Of a stretch of DNA of 64,000 nucleotides, positions 1 through 8,318 are shown in pieces. The notes under the pieces were generated by a model that made no database searches, was not told the DNA's origin, and saw nothing but the letters and a program-made list of their open reading frames with translations. The position numbers were made by a program, and so were the translations under genes. The stretch's first letter is position 1, and each line of letters opens with the position of its first letter. The stretch spans positions 310,001-374,000 of the forward strand of contig NZ_LBJG01000027.1 of assembly GCF_028128765.1 (NCBI RefSeq), in the 5' to 3' direction. The DNA comes from Bradyrhizobium sp. CCBAU 51627 (GTDB taxonomy: Bacteria; Pseudomonadota; Alphaproteobacteria; Rhizobiales; Xanthobacteraceae).

Positions 1-1
1 G

Positions 2-76
2 CTGGGACTGAAGTCGATCGTATCCGGGACGCTGACGACGTGCCTGATGGGGGCGGTGGTGGGGGTGTTGACGTGA
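2..76 (+). CDS. C-terminal end of a membrane transporter (partial; nucleoside permease-like)
   Basis: An open frame enters from the left edge and ends at the TGA at 74-76. It encodes only 24 residues, beginning LGLKSIVSGTL and ending in a hydrophobic run. That fits the last membrane helix of an integral membrane protein. The 'GLKSIVSGTLTT' style resembles the C-terminus of concentrative nucleoside transporters (NupC family), but this rests on pattern memory over a very short stretch. The rest of the gene lies outside the window. A palindromic repeat follows 20 bases after the stop. Confidence 0.45.
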   Translation: MGLKSIVSGTLTTCLMGAVVGVLT

Positions 77-96
77 GGCCCGGGCTACAAGTGACC

Positions 97-177
97 CGTC
101 ATTGCGAGCGTAGCGAAGCAATCCAGGAATGCATCCGCGGAGAGATTCTGGATTGCTTCGCTTCGCTCGCAATGACG
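97..177. repeat. Palindromic intergenic repeat, family A
   Basis: The outer arms CGTCATTGCGAGCG and CGCTCGCAATGACG are inverted copies. Inside them AGCGAAGCAATCCAG pairs with CTGGATTGCTTCGCT, so the element can fold into one long hairpin. A second, less perfect copy lies at 49290-49359. It sits just after the stop of the upstream transporter gene and before the cupin gene end, so it could act as an mRNA end structure. Such REP-like elements are common in Bradyrhizobium genomes. Confidence 0.85.
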
Positions 178-186
178 TGGAGAACG

Positions 187-720
187 CTACGCCTTCAGCT
201 CCACCGTCCTGAACTCCGCCGGCAGGATCACCTCCAGCAGTTCGACGTCATCGGAGTAGTCCAAAATCATGTGCTTGATCTTCGGCGGCTGGGTCCAGGC
301 GCTGCCTTCTCTCATCATCGTCTCGCCCTGCCCGTCCATGTAGGTCTTCACCCAGCCCTTGAGCACGTAGACCATCTGGAATTCGACGTCGTGATAGTGG
401 AGCTTGGAGACCTCGGCCGGATCGCAGGGCCCCTGCAGGCGGATCACGTGCGCTTGCGCGAGGCCGTGGGTTGCCGCGGCGATGCCGAGGTCGCGGTATT
501 TTGCGTAGGCGCGCAGGCCGTCGGCTTTGAAATCTTCCTCGCGGTGATGGCTGATGGCGATGCGCTGCCTGGGGCGCGCGGACTTCTTCGCTGATGATGT
601 TGCCGGCGCGGTGCGCGCCTTCGCCGCCTTGCGGGCGGCAGATCGCGCGGCGGACTTGGCTCCGCTTCGCTTCTTCACCGCGGTCTGGACTGCACTGCGC
701 GATTTTACCTTTTTGGCCAT
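187..720 (-). CDS. Cupin-domain protein with a lysine/alanine-rich basic N-terminal tail
   Basis: The 177-residue protein has two parts. Residues 1-53 are dominated by Lys, Arg, Ala and Ser and resemble a histone H1-like tail. Residues ~60-177 form a single cupin barrel with KLHYHDVEFQMVYVLKGWVK, where the His-x-His and later Glu are typical metal ligands. The start is well supported: GGGAGG stands six bases before the ATG, so the basic tail is really translated. Known single cupins bind a metal or small ligand, and the substrate here is unknown. The tail could bind nucleic acid or simply be disordered. It is monocistronic, facing the end of the upstream gene. Confidence 0.8.
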   Translation of the reverse strand: MAKKVKSRSAVQTAVKKRSGAKSAARSAARKAAKARTAPATSSAKKSARPRQRIAISHHREEDFKADGLRAYAKYRDLGIAAATHGLAQAHVIRLQGPCDPAEVSKLHYHDVEFQMVYVLKGWVKTYMDGQGETMMREGSAWTQPPKIKHMILDYSDDVELLEVILPAEFRTVELKA

Positions 721-883
721 GGGCCGCCTCCCTTGTTGTTATCGTGAGAGGCTAGCACGGAACGAGATATCGTTGGGTGGACAAAGCGAAAGCGTGCCCA
801 CGTTCTGCGCGCGATCATAGAGAGATGGTGGGCACGGCGCGCGAGCGCGCGCCTTTGCCCTTCCTACGAGAGCGGCGCTCCCC

Positions 884-1171
884 TCAATTCAGCCGGAACA
901 CGCCGTCCACGGCGCGGAGCTCGGCGGGCTTGATCAGCTTGGAATGCGCCACCGTCACCGAATGCAGCGGGCCGTCGAGTTTCTCGGTCCAGAAGGCGAG
1001 GAAGTCGGTGAGCGCCGGAAATTTCGGAAACATGTCGTAGTTCTGCCAGACGTAGGTCTGGAGCAGCGACGGGTGATCCGGCATCCGGTAGAGAATCTGG
1101 GCCGTCGTCAGCCCGTAGCCCAGCATCTGTTTCCGGAAATCGTCGGAAACGCCCCCAACGCGCAGTCCCAT
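884..1171 (-). CDS. usg: Usg-like family protein
   Basis: The 95-residue protein matches the small Usg family of alphaproteobacteria. It carries the core FRKQMLGYGLTTAQILYRMP, followed by DHPSLLQTYVWQ and the C-terminal PLHSVTVAHSKL and IKPAEL segments. The start at 1171 was chosen because AAAGGAGGT lies five bases upstream; a longer reading frame has no such site. The family's molecular function is not established; the name comes from its position near trp genes in other bacteria. Here it stands alone, divergent from groES. Confidence 0.82.
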   Translation of the reverse strand: MGLRVGGVSDDFRKQMLGYGLTTAQILYRMPDHPSLLQTYVWQNYDMFPKFPALTDFLAFWTEKLDGPLHSVTVAHSKLIKPAELRAVDGVFRLN

Positions 1172-1446
1172 GCCAAACCTCCTTTGCAGGAGCGCATTCA
1201 GGGGATGGCTTGATCGGTGCCCCGGGAGCCACCCGGAAACGATGCGCTCACATGAGAGAAATGTGACGCAAACTGACAACCCATCTCAAGCCCAAAAGTT
1301 TAACAAGCTGTTGAAATTCAATGCGTTAGCAGCAGAGACGGCCCCGTGCTAATACGGCCTCCCAGAGGTCTCCAAAGGCCGGTTAACGATGGCGATGCGA
1401 AGCTGGCACTCGGTGCTTTCGCCTGCTGATTTTTTTGCTACAAACC

Positions 1447-1475
1447 CTTGCCCCCGCAAAATTCCTGTCCTATTT
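1447..1475 (+). promoter_or_regulatory. Putative RpoH (sigma-32) heat-shock promoter of groESL
   Basis: CTTG at 1447-1450 is followed by an 18-base spacer and CCTATTT at 1469-1475. This matches the alphaproteobacterial heat-shock promoter pattern CTTG-N17/18-CYTATNT. Transcription would start around 1480-1485, just before the CIRCE element, about 75-80 bases before groES. Confidence 0.65.
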
Positions 1476-1489
1476 CAACCTCGCTCGCG

Positions 1490-1516
1490 CTAGCACTCGC
1501 GGGCATCGATTGCTAA
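1490..1516 (+). promoter_or_regulatory. CIRCE element (HrcA operator) of groESL
   Basis: CTAGCACTC and GATTGCTAA flank a nine-base spacer. Each nine-base arm differs from the CIRCE consensus (TTAGCACTC-N9-GAGTGCTAA) at one position. It lies between the putative promoter and groES, where HrcA normally binds. hrcA itself is not in the window. Confidence 0.85.
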
Positions 1517-1560
1517 CAATCTCAAAATCCTCAACTCGTGCAAATGCTTAGGAGGACTGC

Positions 1561-1875
1561 ATGAAATTCCGTCCGCTTCACGACCGCGTCGTGGTCAAGC
1601 GCATCGACGCAGAAGAGAAGACCGCTGGCGGCATCATCATTCCCGACACTGCCAAGGAAAAGCCCTCGCAGGGCGAAGTCGTCGCCGTTGGCCCGGGTGG
1701 CCGCGACGAGGCTGGCAAGCTGGTCCCGATCGACCTGAAGGTTGGTGACCGCGTGCTGTTCGGCAAGTGGTCCGGCACCGAGGTCAAGATCGACGGCCAG
1801 GATCTGCTGATCATGAAGGAGAGCGACGTGATGGGCGTTCTCGAAGTCAGCGAGTCCAAGAAGAAGGCGGCCTAA
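1561..1875 (+). CDS. groES: Co-chaperonin GroES (Hsp10)
   Basis: The 104-residue protein is a full-length GroES. It starts MKFRPLHDRVVVKRI and contains the mobile loop region with GGIIIPDTAKEKPSQGEVVAVGPG. The roof region and C-terminal MGVLE segment are also typical. It forms the heptameric lid of the GroEL folding chamber in the cytoplasm. AGGAGG stands upstream of the ATG with good spacing. It is co-transcribed with groEL, 45 bases downstream. Control by both HrcA/CIRCE and RpoH is suggested by the sites upstream. Alphaproteobacteria often carry several groESL copies, so the exact paralogue number cannot be given. Confidence 0.98.
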   Translation: MKFRPLHDRVVVKRIDAEEKTAGGIIIPDTAKEKPSQGEVVAVGPGGRDEAGKLVPIDLKVGDRVLFGKWSGTEVKIDGQDLLIMKESDVMGVLEVSESKKKAA

Positions 1876-1920
1876 GGGCCCCTCTCCTCCCTCCAGTCAA
1901 ACCCTCAAGGAAAATTTCAG

Positions 1921-3561
<1,641 letters not shown>

Positions 3562-3584
3562 GGTCAACCACCTCAAGGACTACG

Positions 3585-3612
3585 AAACCCCGGCAGCGAT
3601 GCCGGGGTTTTT
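3585..3612 (+). terminator. Intrinsic terminator of groESL
   Basis: AAACCCCGGCA and TGCCGGGGTTT form a perfect 11-bp stem with a GCGA loop, running into a T tract. It lies 23 bases after the groEL stop. Confidence 0.93.
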
Positions 3613-3638
3613 GTTTGGGGGGTCAACTCTCTTCGCTC

Positions 3639-3682
3639 GTCATTCCGGGCTCGCGCCCAAGGCGGCGCGCCCCGGAATGACG
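3639..3682. repeat. Palindromic intergenic repeat, family B (short copy)
   Basis: CGTCATTCCGGG at 3639-3650 is inverted as CCCGGAATGACG at 3671-3682. The same arms bound longer elements at 25118-25216 and 43850-43950. It lies between the convergent groEL and lepB genes. Confidence 0.8.
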
Positions 3683-3691
3683 GCGTTCCAC

Positions 3692-4435
3692 TCACTCCAC
3701 CTTCCCCAGCCGCTCCGCGCGCAGTTCGCCTCTGGAATCGAGCGACCAGAAGATCCGCGTCACCTTGCCAACGAGATTGTCCATCGGAATGAAGCCCATC
3801 GTCGCCATGCGGCTGTCGGTCGAGTTGTCTCTGTTGTCGCCGAGCACGAAGAACTGGCCAGGCGGCACGGTGTAGACGTTGGTGTTGTCGAGAAAGCCGT
3901 CGTCGATGCAGTCGTACGTGATGTAGCTCACCCCGTTCGGCATCGTCTCGCGCCAGCGCTTGACCTTGGCTCCGAACTCGCCGCCGCAGGAGGAGCCGGC
4001 GGCCACCTCTTTCAGAGCGACACGCGTCACCGGCGTGTCGTTGAGGACAAGCTGCCCCTGCCGCATCTGGATGCGATCGCCGGGCAGCCCGACCACGCGC
4101 TTCACATAATCGGTCGAACTGTCCTTCTGCGTGCGGAACACGACGACGTCGCCATAATCAGGATCAGCGGCGCGGAAACGCCCCGAGACAAACGACGGCG
4201 CGAAGGGAAACGAATAGCGGCCATAGCCATAGGCATATTTGGCGGCGAAGATGTAATCGCCAACCACCAGCGTCGGCGCCATCGAGTTGGACGGGATGTT
4301 GAAGGGCTGAAACAGCACGTACCGAAACAGGATCACCGGCGACCACAGCACCGGGACGAGCAGGATCAGAACGACGATCGCCTTCCATTCTCGCGATTGG
4401 GCCGACGGCCGGATGGTGTCCTGAAGAGTTGTCAT
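3692..4435 (-). CDS. lepB: Signal peptidase I
   Basis: The 247-residue protein is a type I leader peptidase that removes signal peptides at the outer face of the inner membrane. A membrane helix spans about residues 21-42. The catalytic serine is Ser51 in NIPSNSMAPTL and the general-base lysine is Lys112 in DYVKRVVGLPGD. The conserved GDNRDNSTDSR box is at 199-209. The start at MTTLQD was preferred over an in-frame codon 20 residues upstream because the extra residues look non-conserved. It contains an extra Cys pair (SSCGG and YDCID) that could form a periplasmic disulphide. It is monocistronic, so possibly one of several SPase I paralogues. Confidence 0.93.
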   Translation of the reverse strand: MTTLQDTIRPSAQSREWKAIVVLILLVPVLWSPVILFRYVLFQPFNIPSNSMAPTLVVGDYIFAAKYAYGYGRYSFPFAPSFVSGRFRAADPDYGDVVVFRTQKDSSTDYVKRVVGLPGDRIQMRQGQLVLNDTPVTRVALKEVAAGSSCGGEFGAKVKRWRETMPNGVSYITYDCIDDGFLDNTNVYTVPPGQFFVLGDNRDNSTDSRMATMGFIPMDNLVGKVTRIFWSLDSRGELRAERLGKVE

Positions 4436-4584
4436 TCGCCTGCCCTGCCCAATAAGGTTGCATGTGGAGATTAGCGCAAGCGATGGCTCGCGCAATCCCG
4501 ATGCATGCGATGAATTGGTCGCGCCGAGAGGGACGCGCGTTCAGTGCAAGATGTGATTTGACGGTGGCTGCCGGCAAAGAAGCC

Positions 4585-5418
4585 TCACTCCCGCGCCATC
4601 TCCTGAAAACACGCCCTCACCCAGTCGATCGTCACGCGTGTCGCGGCATCGCGCTTGAGGTGATTTTGCACGAGCAGCCAGGCATCGCGCCGCTTCGGCA
4701 GCAACGTGGCGCGCAGGCGGCGATCGGCGAGCAGATCCGCGCAAACATACTCCGGCAGCACGCCGGCAGCCTGATGCGCGCGGATCAGGTTGCGGATGAC
4801 GCGGACATTGTCGGTGACGCAGCGCGCGTGGGCTTTCCTGCAGCGCAGGAATTGCATCTCGGGAATGGCACCTAACTCATCCGGATAGGCACAGAGCATC
4901 GGCTCGCGCTCGCTCCCATCAGGCTCGAAATAATAGAGCTCGATGTCCCCGAGCCTTGAGATCGCAAAGTCGCCCTTGTCCGGCTTGCGCAGCCGGATGG
5001 CGAGGTCGGCTTCCCAGCGCGAGAATTTCACGTTCTCGCTCGAGGTGAGGAATCGCAAGGTCAGACCCGGATTGGCGCGCAGAAAATCGCTCGCGCGCGG
5101 CGACAGCACTTCTTCTGCGACCGTGTTGGTGGAGGCGATACGCAGGCGCCCCACCGGACCTTCCACGCTCTCGCTGACGCGACCGATCTCGGCGGCGTGC
5201 GCCGCCATCGCCTCGACATGCGCCAGCACCGATTCGCATTGCCGCGTCGGCCTGCGGACGCCGTCGGCCGCCTCGAACAGGCGCAAGCCGAGTGCACGCT
5301 CGATGCGCGACAGCCTGCGCCCGACCGTGGTTTCGTCGATGCGCAGCCGGGCGCTGGCGCCGGCATAGGTGCCCTCGTCCCTGACGGCGGCGATGATGCG
5401 GAGGTCGTCCCAGTTCAT
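4585..5418 (-). CDS. LysR-family transcriptional regulator
   Basis: The 277-residue protein has an N-terminal winged helix-turn-helix (residues ~1-60, MNWDDLRIIAAVRDEGTYAGASARLRI). A LysR effector-binding domain starts near residue 88 (GRLRIASTNTVAEEVLSP). It is divergent from the isochorismatase/GST pair, 123 bases away, and the gap holds repeated CTGCAATATC motifs. It therefore most likely controls those two genes and itself. The effector is not known. Confidence 0.9.
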   Translation of the reverse strand: MNWDDLRIIAAVRDEGTYAGASARLRIDETTVGRRLSRIERALGLRLFEAADGVRRPTRQCESVLAHVEAMAAHAAEIGRVSESVEGPVGRLRIASTNTVAEEVLSPRASDFLRANPGLTLRFLTSSENVKFSRWEADLAIRLRKPDKGDFAISRLGDIELYYFEPDGSEREPMLCAYPDELGAIPEMQFLRCRKAHARCVTDNVRVIRNLIRAHQAAGVLPEYVCADLLADRRLRATLLPKRRDAWLLVQNHLKRDAATRVTIDWVRACFQEMARE

Positions 5419-5447
5419 GGGGCGAGGCTACACCGGCCGCAGGTCGC

Positions 5448-5493
5448 CTGCAATATCGCAGCCGACCGCTGCAATATCCCTGCATATCGGCAG
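5448..5493. promoter_or_regulatory. Putative LysR operator between divergent genes
   Basis: CTGCAATATCGCAG (5448-5461) is an imperfect inverted repeat. CTGCAATATC recurs at 5469, followed by CTGCATATCGGCAG to 5493. Three related half-sites within 46 bases between a LysR gene and its divergent target suggest recognition and activation sites. Confidence 0.55.
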
Positions 5494-5541
5494 GGGACGG
5501 CGGCGCTATGTTTGCTGGACCTCGACGGAGATTCCCACCCA

Positions 5542-6135
5542 ATGACGACCGCAAAGACCCTGCTGCAGCTTGCCGGCGCCGACCTCACCCCGCCGCGCCT
5601 TGCCGACGTTGCGCTGGTGTTGATCGACATCCAGAACGAATATCTCGCAGGCCCCCTCGCTCTGCCCGACGCCAAGCCTGCGATCGCGCGAGCGGTGACG
5701 CTGCTGGCAAAGGCGCGCGCGGCCAATGCTGCGATCATCCATATCGCCCATCGCGGCAAGACAGGCGGCCTGTTCGATCGCGGTGCCGAGCGCGGCGCCA
5801 TTGTCGCCGAACTGACGCCGCATGCCGGCGAGCTGGTGATCGAGAAGGAGCTGCCCAATGCCTTTGCCGGCACCGATCTCAAGGCGCGTCTCGACGCGAC
5901 CGACCGGAAGAACATCGTGCTGGCCGGCTTCATGACCCATATGTGCGTCAGCTCGACCGCGCGCGCGGCGCTCGACCTCGGCTTTCGCACGACCATCGAT
6001 GCCAATTCCTGCGCGACGCGCGATCTGCCCGACGGGCGTGGCGGCACGCTGAACGCCCGGACCGTGCACGAGGTTGCGCTGGCCGAGCTCTCCGACCGCT
6101 TCGCGGTCATCGCGCGCGGCGATGTGCTGAACTGA
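5542..6135 (+). CDS. Isochorismatase-family cysteine hydrolase
   Basis: The 197-residue protein has the Asp-Lys-Cys triad of the isochorismatase/nicotinamidase superfamily. Asp29 lies in VALVLIDIQNEY, Lys101 in VIEKELPNAF and Cys134 in GFMTHMCVSSTAR. The family hydrolyses amides or vinyl ethers, and the substrate cannot be told from sequence. The start at 5542 gives a normal N-terminus; GGAG stands 12 bases upstream. It is followed 12 bases later by a GST gene and is divergent from a LysR regulator, so the two enzymes are probably one LysR-controlled operon. Confidence 0.87.
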   Translation: MTTAKTLLQLAGADLTPPRLADVALVLIDIQNEYLAGPLALPDAKPAIARAVTLLAKARAANAAIIHIAHRGKTGGLFDRGAERGAIVAELTPHAGELVIEKELPNAFAGTDLKARLDATDRKNIVLAGFMTHMCVSSTARAALDLGFRTTIDANSCATRDLPDGRGGTLNARTVHEVALAELSDRFAVIARGDVLN

Positions 6136-6147
6136 CGGAGCAACGCG

Positions 6148-6777
6148 ATGCTGCAACTCTATTTCTCCCCGATGGCCTGCTCGCTTTCGAGCCGCATCGC
6201 GCTGATGGAAGCTGGCCTGGACGCGCGCTATCATCTGGTACATCTGCGCACCAAGAAGGTCGCGGACGACGACGGCGATTTTCGCGGCATTTCGCCGAAG
6301 GGCGCGGTGCCGGTGCTGGTGCTGGCGAACGGCGAGCGGCTGACGGAAAGCGCGGCGGTGCTGCAATGCATCGCCGACCTGACCCCCGAGAGCGGCCTCG
6401 CGCCGCGGCCCGATGATGCCGATCGCTATCGCTTGCAGGAATGGCTGAGCTTCATCGGCGCCGAGATCCACAAGGCCTTCCTGTTTCCGACCTTCTGGTA
6501 CAAGGACGACGCCTCGCTCGCCAAGCCGCGCGCGCGGATCGCGCAGACATTGTCGGTGCCGTCAGCGCATCTGGCGGAGCGTGAATTCCTCGTCGGCAAC
6601 CGCTTCACCGTCGCGGATGCGCATCTCACCTGGGCCTTGTTGCTGCTGCGTCCGGCCGGTGTCGACATCGCGCCCTGGCCAACGCTGGTGGCCTATCTCG
6701 AACGCATGCAGGCGCGGCCTGCCGTGCGGGACGCGATCGCCACCGAGATGGCGCTGCGCAAGACGATGGCGGCCTGA
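6148..6777 (+). CDS. Glutathione S-transferase family protein
   Basis: The 209-residue protein has a thioredoxin-like N-terminal domain (LQLYFSPMACSLSSRIALME) with the GSH-binding stretch GAVPVLVLANGERLTESAAVLQ. An all-helical C-terminal domain carries the structural N-capping/hydrophobic-staple stretch FTVADAHLTWALLLL. It resembles beta/theta-type bacterial GSTs. It would conjugate or reduce substrates with glutathione in the cytoplasm. GGAG precedes the ATG. It is the second gene after the isochorismatase-like hydrolase. Confidence 0.9.
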   Translation: MLQLYFSPMACSLSSRIALMEAGLDARYHLVHLRTKKVADDDGDFRGISPKGAVPVLVLANGERLTESAAVLQCIADLTPESGLAPRPDDADRYRLQEWLSFIGAEIHKAFLFPTFWYKDDASLAKPRARIAQTLSVPSAHLAEREFLVGNRFTVADAHLTWALLLLRPAGVDIAPWPTLVAYLERMQARPAVRDAIATEMALRKTMAA

Positions 6778-6784
6778 GCGCGCT

Positions 6785-7963
6785 TTACTGCACCCGCGCC
6801 AGCACCGCGAGCTTGCGAATGCCCTTGTTGCGATAGGCATCGAGGAACGCGTAATAGTCCTTGAACGACACGCAGCCGTTGGAATCGCCGTTCGGTCCGA
6901 GCATGAAGGTGTGCGCCAGCAGGCCGTCGCGGCCGTAGATCGCGCTCTCGCCACCGATCGGGGTCAGGCGCAGCGCCGGCACGCCGTGAAACAGCGCTTC
7001 GCGCGGCTTGAGCATATAGATGTGGGGCGGCGTCACGCCGCGCATGCGGACCTTCGAGGAGCGCGGATCGTCGAGATTGGAGCCGAGGCCCGAATGCGCC
7101 TCGAGCTTGGTGCCATCGGGCAGGTAAACCGTCTTGGCGGTGATGTCGTAGACCGCCGTGTCGCGCTCATAGGGCGGCGCGCCGCCGAACATCGGGTTCT
7201 GCTCCTTCGGGGCGATCGCCGAGGTCACGCTGGCATCGGCCGAGGCATAGGCCAGCAAGCCGCCGGACGGCTCGCGCTTGCCCCAGAGCTTCTCCACCAT
7301 CGACTGGCGCGGACCGGTGATCGACATCACCGCGGCCTTGGCGCGATCGGCAAAGGATTTCGGCCTGACTTCAGGCGCCGGCACGATCTGGGCCGGATCG
7401 GCCGCCGCGAGTTGGACCCGCGCGTCGGTACCGCGCTTGCCCTTCGCCACATCCGCGACCTTGTCAGCGACCCTCTCAGCCACCTTGGCCGGATTGAGCG
7501 GTTTCAGCACTTCGGCGACCTTGGCGACGACGGTCGGCTTCGCAGGGATTTCAGCAACCTTCGCCGCGGGCGCGGCGCTCGCCGCGTTGGACTCGACGCC
7601 CTGGGTCGCTGCAGCGGCAAAGCGCTCGTTGAACATTTCGCGGGAGATCGGTGCAGCCACCTGCAGCCGGTCGGGCAGCAGCGCGAAGGTTTCCCGGATG
7701 GCCTCGCCGGCTTCGCGCAGCGCGACCTTGGGCGCGCGCTTGACGACGGGCTCGTCATAGCCGGAGCTGCCGACGGTCGGATAGACGCTGGCGGCGAAGA
7801 TGTTGTTGTAGACGGTCCAGCCGGCAAGCACGACGCAGCCGATCACCGCAGCGCCAAGCACGTTTTGGGAGGTCATTTTCCGGGAAGACTTCCGAGAGGA
7901 ATGCTTCGAAGGATTCTTGGGCTTCCGTGCCGCGTAACTTTGCGCAGCGATACTCGTACTCAT
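6785..7963 (-). CDS. Membrane-anchored Tlde1/DUF2778 domain protein
   Basis: The 392-residue protein has a short basic cytoplasmic stretch and one membrane helix (VLGAAVIGCVVLAGWTVY, about residues 35-52). A long Ala/Val/Lys-rich periplasmic linker follows. The C-terminal ~130 residues are a DUF2778 domain, where His351 (AHTFMLGPNG) and Cys364 (DSNGCVSF) are the likely catalytic pair. Related Tlde1 domains act as L,D-carboxypeptidase/exchange enzymes on peptidoglycan, some as type VI effectors. Here the anchor and the absence of immunity or T6SS genes argue for a housekeeping cell-wall role. The start at 7963 has AAGG just upstream; a longer frame to 8035 is less likely. Confidence 0.78.
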   Translation of the reverse strand: MSTSIAAQSYAARKPKNPSKHSSRKSSRKMTSQNVLGAAVIGCVVLAGWTVYNNIFAASVYPTVGSSGYDEPVVKRAPKVALREAGEAIRETFALLPDRLQVAAPISREMFNERFAAAATQGVESNAASAAPAAKVAEIPAKPTVVAKVAEVLKPLNPAKVAERVADKVADVAKGKRGTDARVQLAAADPAQIVPAPEVRPKSFADRAKAAVMSITGPRQSMVEKLWGKREPSGGLLAYASADASVTSAIAPKEQNPMFGGAPPYERDTAVYDITAKTVYLPDGTKLEAHSGLGSNLDDPRSSKVRMRGVTPPHIYMLKPREALFHGVPALRLTPIGGESAIYGRDGLLAHTFMLGPNGDSNGCVSFKDYYAFLDAYRNKGIRKLAVLARVQ

Positions 7964-8318
7964 TCGCCTTGCGTCCAGGACGGTGTCACTAAGTCCCCCT
8001 TCGAAGTGCCGCACGTCACGATCCGGGAACAGCATCTCGCAGAAGGTCGGAGCGTCATTAAGGCGACTTTTAGTTAAATGCGGATTAAGTTCGGGCGGCA
8101 GTAGGGCAAGTCGTTAACGCTGTGCCATTTCGAGAAAAAAGCCCGCAGAACTACGGACTTAGGCGACCGTGTTAACTATAATTCTCGGCCGGTTCAGCGC
8201 GCTCGGCGGACCTCTCCGACCGCACCTCTAAACGCACCAACCAAGTCCTTTTCGTGGTCATCAATACCCCGGACGATACTGGTGAAACATTGCGCGAGGC
8301 TGGTGCGTCCGCTGCTTC
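7964..8318. other. 355-base gene-free interval
   Basis: This lies between the autotransporter stop and the start of the DUF2778 gene, both on the minus strand. It holds an intrinsic terminator at 8135-8159 for the autotransporter. The rest should include the promoter of the downstream gene. No conserved open frame was seen. Confidence 0.6.
8135..8159 (-). terminator. Intrinsic terminator downstream of the autotransporter
   Basis: Read on the minus strand, AGTCCGTA and TGCGGGCT pair over eight positions (two G-U wobbles) around a GTTC loop, followed directly by six T. It is about 160 bases after the autotransporter stop. Confidence 0.7.

Noticed and set aside
6581..8077. 498-codon plus-strand frame over the DUF2778 gene
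   Set aside because: Antisense shadow: it overlaps the GST 3' end and the DUF2778 gene, both with clear motifs.
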